Positions 62,832-64,000 of a stretch of DNA of 64,000 nt are shown piece by piece (positions within the stretch are counted from its first letter, which is position 1; each line of letters opens with the position of its first letter). The stretch is from assembly GCF_027587205.1 (NCBI RefSeq), contig NZ_JAPDOD010000011.1, positions 1 to 64,000 of the forward strand, in the 5' to 3' direction. This DNA comes from Solirubrobacter ginsenosidimutans (GTDB lineage Bacteria > Actinomycetota > Thermoleophilia > Solirubrobacterales > Solirubrobacteraceae). Both the position numbers and the translations under genes were made by a program. The notes beneath the pieces were generated by a model. The model searched no databases. It saw only the letters and a program-made list of their open reading frames with translations, and was not told the DNA's origin.

Positions 62832-63766
62832 TGGGTGAGCTCTGCGGCGATCGCCTCGGCGATCGGAAGGCCGGCAGCGTCGAGCCACCCCCACTCGCCG
62901 TTGGGGTTGAGCTCGCAGAACCAATGCTCGCCGTCAGCGTCGACGAGCAGATCCACGCCCGCGAAGAGCAGACCCAGGTCGGCGACGAGCAGCACGCAGC
63001 GCTGCCGTATCTCCGGCGGCAGCTCGTATGGCGCCCACATCGGGGTGTCGGCCAGGCGCCAATCAGGTTCGTCGATCGTCGCGTCGTCGGTGACCGCAGC
63101 GAACGCCGCCGTCCCGACAACGGTCACGCGAACGTCGCGCTTGGCCTCGATTCGCTGCTGGAATGCCAGCGGGGCGGGCGCGAGCGAGTCGGGCCGTGGG
63201 AGCCCGGCGGTGCCAATCGCATGCGCGAAGACGAAATGCGAGGTGTCGTCGTGCTCCCAGTACGCCGTAGCCGTGGGCTTGGCGATCCCGTGGCCCCCGT
63301 GCGCCACAAGTCGCTGCTCGGCGGCGATCACGTCGTTAGTCCACGTTGTCGCCGGAACGCGGAAGCCGGCGGCAGCAGCGGCGACGAGCTGGCGGGCCTT
63401 GTCGTCTGCGACGCGAATAGCACTCGGGCGGGACATCCAGCGAGGACCGTCGACGTGCTGCAGCGCGCTGATCAGCGTGAACTGGTGGGCGCAGATCACC
63501 GCCCACTCCTCATCGGCAACGTCGCGAGGCGTCGCCGCCGACTCCGGACGACGCCACCACACGCCGCTGCAGCCTTCGCTATGAAGTCGACGCCCATGGC
63601 CCTCGAGGGTCCACGCCCGCCCCGGCTCGACGGCGATCCGCCAGGACTCGAACCGTTCGGTATTGAGCCGCACGACGCCGTGATCGCGCCGCACGAGCTC
63701 GCGGACGACGAGGTCGGCTTCGACGTCGTGCTCGTTGGTAACGATCAGGACGCCGCGATGACTCAC
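62828..63766 (-). CDS. ATP-grasp ligase of the MvdD/MvdC graspetide type
   Basis: This 312-aa protein starts at a GTG that overlaps the precursor stop (GTGA). It has the MvdD-like landmarks: an N-terminal LIVTNEHDVEADLVVREL, the GVWWRRP motif near residue 88, a KARQLVAAAAAGFRVPAT segment, the central QRIEAKRDVRVTVVG strand, and the metal/ATP site FCELNPNGEWGWL at the end, where Glu and Asn bind Mg-ATP. Such enzymes activate Asp/Glu side chains of a precursor peptide as acyl phosphates and form ester or amide links to Thr/Ser/Lys. The neighbouring small gene is the probable substrate. Confidence 0.82.
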   Translation of the reverse strand: MSHRGVLIVTNEHDVEADLVVRELVRRDHGVVRLNTERFESWRIAVEPGRAWTLEGHGRRLHSEGCSGVWWRRPESAATPRDVADEEWAVICAHQFTLISALQHVDGPRWMSRPSAIRVADDKARQLVAAAAAGFRVPATTWTNDVIAAEQRLVAHGGHGIAKPTATAYWEHDDTSHFVFAHAIGTAGLPRPDSLAPAPLAFQQRIEAKRDVRVTVVGTAAFAAVTDDATIDEPDWRLADTPMWAPYELPPEIRQRCVLLVADLGLLFAGVDLLVDADGEHWFCELNPNGEWGWLDAAGLPIAEAIAAELTQ

Positions 63767-63993
63767 AGCTTCTGGTCCTCACCGACCTCGCGGTCGGCCT
63801 TCTTGGTCTGCGAGCGCTGATCGGTGTCGATCACCGCGATGTAGGGCTCGGCCAGGTAGGTCATCTGGGCCCCGTCGTCGTACGTGACGCCCTGCAGCGG
63901 CTCGCGTGCGCCGCGTTGTTCGGTGGCGAGGTCGAGCAGCCATGGGCGCCCGCCGCTTTCACTATTTGCCATGACGTTGACGCTATCGGCCAC
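63763..63993 (-). CDS. Graspetide-type precursor peptide (ATP-grasp target)
   Basis: The GTG at 63993 gives 76 aa; an ATG at 63972 would give 69 aa. The leader region includes RPWLLDLATEQRG, similar to the RPF-x-L leader start of putative ATP-grasp-modified RiPPs. The C-terminal part (TDQRSQTKKADREVGEDQKL) has Thr/Ser and Lys acceptors followed by Asp/Glu donors, as expected of a graspetide core. The stop overlaps the ligase start. Only seven bases upstream are in the window, so the promoter cannot be seen and the start cannot be decided. Confidence 0.7.
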   Translation of the reverse strand: MADSVNVMANSESGGRPWLLDLATEQRGAREPLQGVTYDDGAQMTYLAEPYIAVIDTDQRSQTKKADREVGEDQKL

Positions 63994-64000
63994 ATCGGAC

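Overview
The window is very GC-rich throughout, uses GTG starts freely, and encodes secreted proteins typical of the class Thermoleophilia: signal peptide followed by NHL-like propellers, Ig-like repeats, an Excalibur domain or small Cys-rich domains. I therefore read it as an environmental actinobacterium, most likely Solirubrobacterales (inference from protein style, not from a marker gene). Most of the 64 kb is accessory DNA. Housekeeping content is limited to a CorA-like transporter, an M1 peptidase and a few secreted proteins. There are many dead mobile genes: a tyrosine recombinase, an ImmA/IrrE relic, an IS1182-type transposase, a serine recombinase tail, a group II intron domain V and a partial tRNA-His.

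Layout. 0-1.5 kb: a compact RiPP-like operon with a 19-residue peptide ending in Trp, a PatF/TruF-type peptide prenyltransferase and a CheR-like methyltransferase. 1.5-3.7 kb: wreckage of mobile genes. 3.7-16.7 kb: secreted and membrane proteins, a CorA-like protein and a PUA-like/DUF3883 nuclease-type protein. 17-24 kb: an apparently intact large serine recombinase, a group II intron relic, a two-gene membrane operon and a dead IS1182 transposase. 24.5-30.5 kb: a 1991-residue STAND NTPase with an N-terminal DUF4297/Cap4-like nuclease domain, resembling Avs anti-phage proteins. 30.7-34.5 kb: a secreted NucA/NucB-like nuclease, small secreted proteins and an M1 peptidase. 35-36.4 kb: a deletion scar carrying SDR and pentapeptide-repeat fragments.

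The centre of interest is 36.5-50.8 kb. Here a seven-gene, tightly coupled minus-strand operon (A) encodes a conserved hypothetical protein, an astacin-like metalloprotease, a trypsin-like protease, a ~360-aa P-loop NTPase, a 967-aa STAND NTPase with TPR-like repeats, a second trypsin-like protease carrying an N-terminal effector-associated domain (EAD), and a conserved unknown. Next to it is a paralogous three-gene operon (B): small P-loop NTPase, STAND NTPase, EAD-only protein. Between them lies a decayed TIR-like/SLOG/EAD gene on the opposite strand. The parts fit the published class of NTP-dependent conflict systems in which effectors dock to NTPases through EADs. The paired-NTPase, three-protease composition and its tandem duplication are the unusual points.

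50.8-64 kb: pseudogenes, a three-gene operon (zinc-ribbon protein, membrane protein, HExxH protein), an XRE regulator divergent from a small acidic protein across a two-site palindromic operator, three paralogous sigma-like genes with long C-terminal extensions, and at the right edge a graspetide-type RiPP operon (precursor, ATP-grasp ligase, membrane protein) coupled by GTGA overlaps. Many otherwise recognisable genes carry single-base frameshifts, so either decay or residual sequencing indels must be kept in mind.
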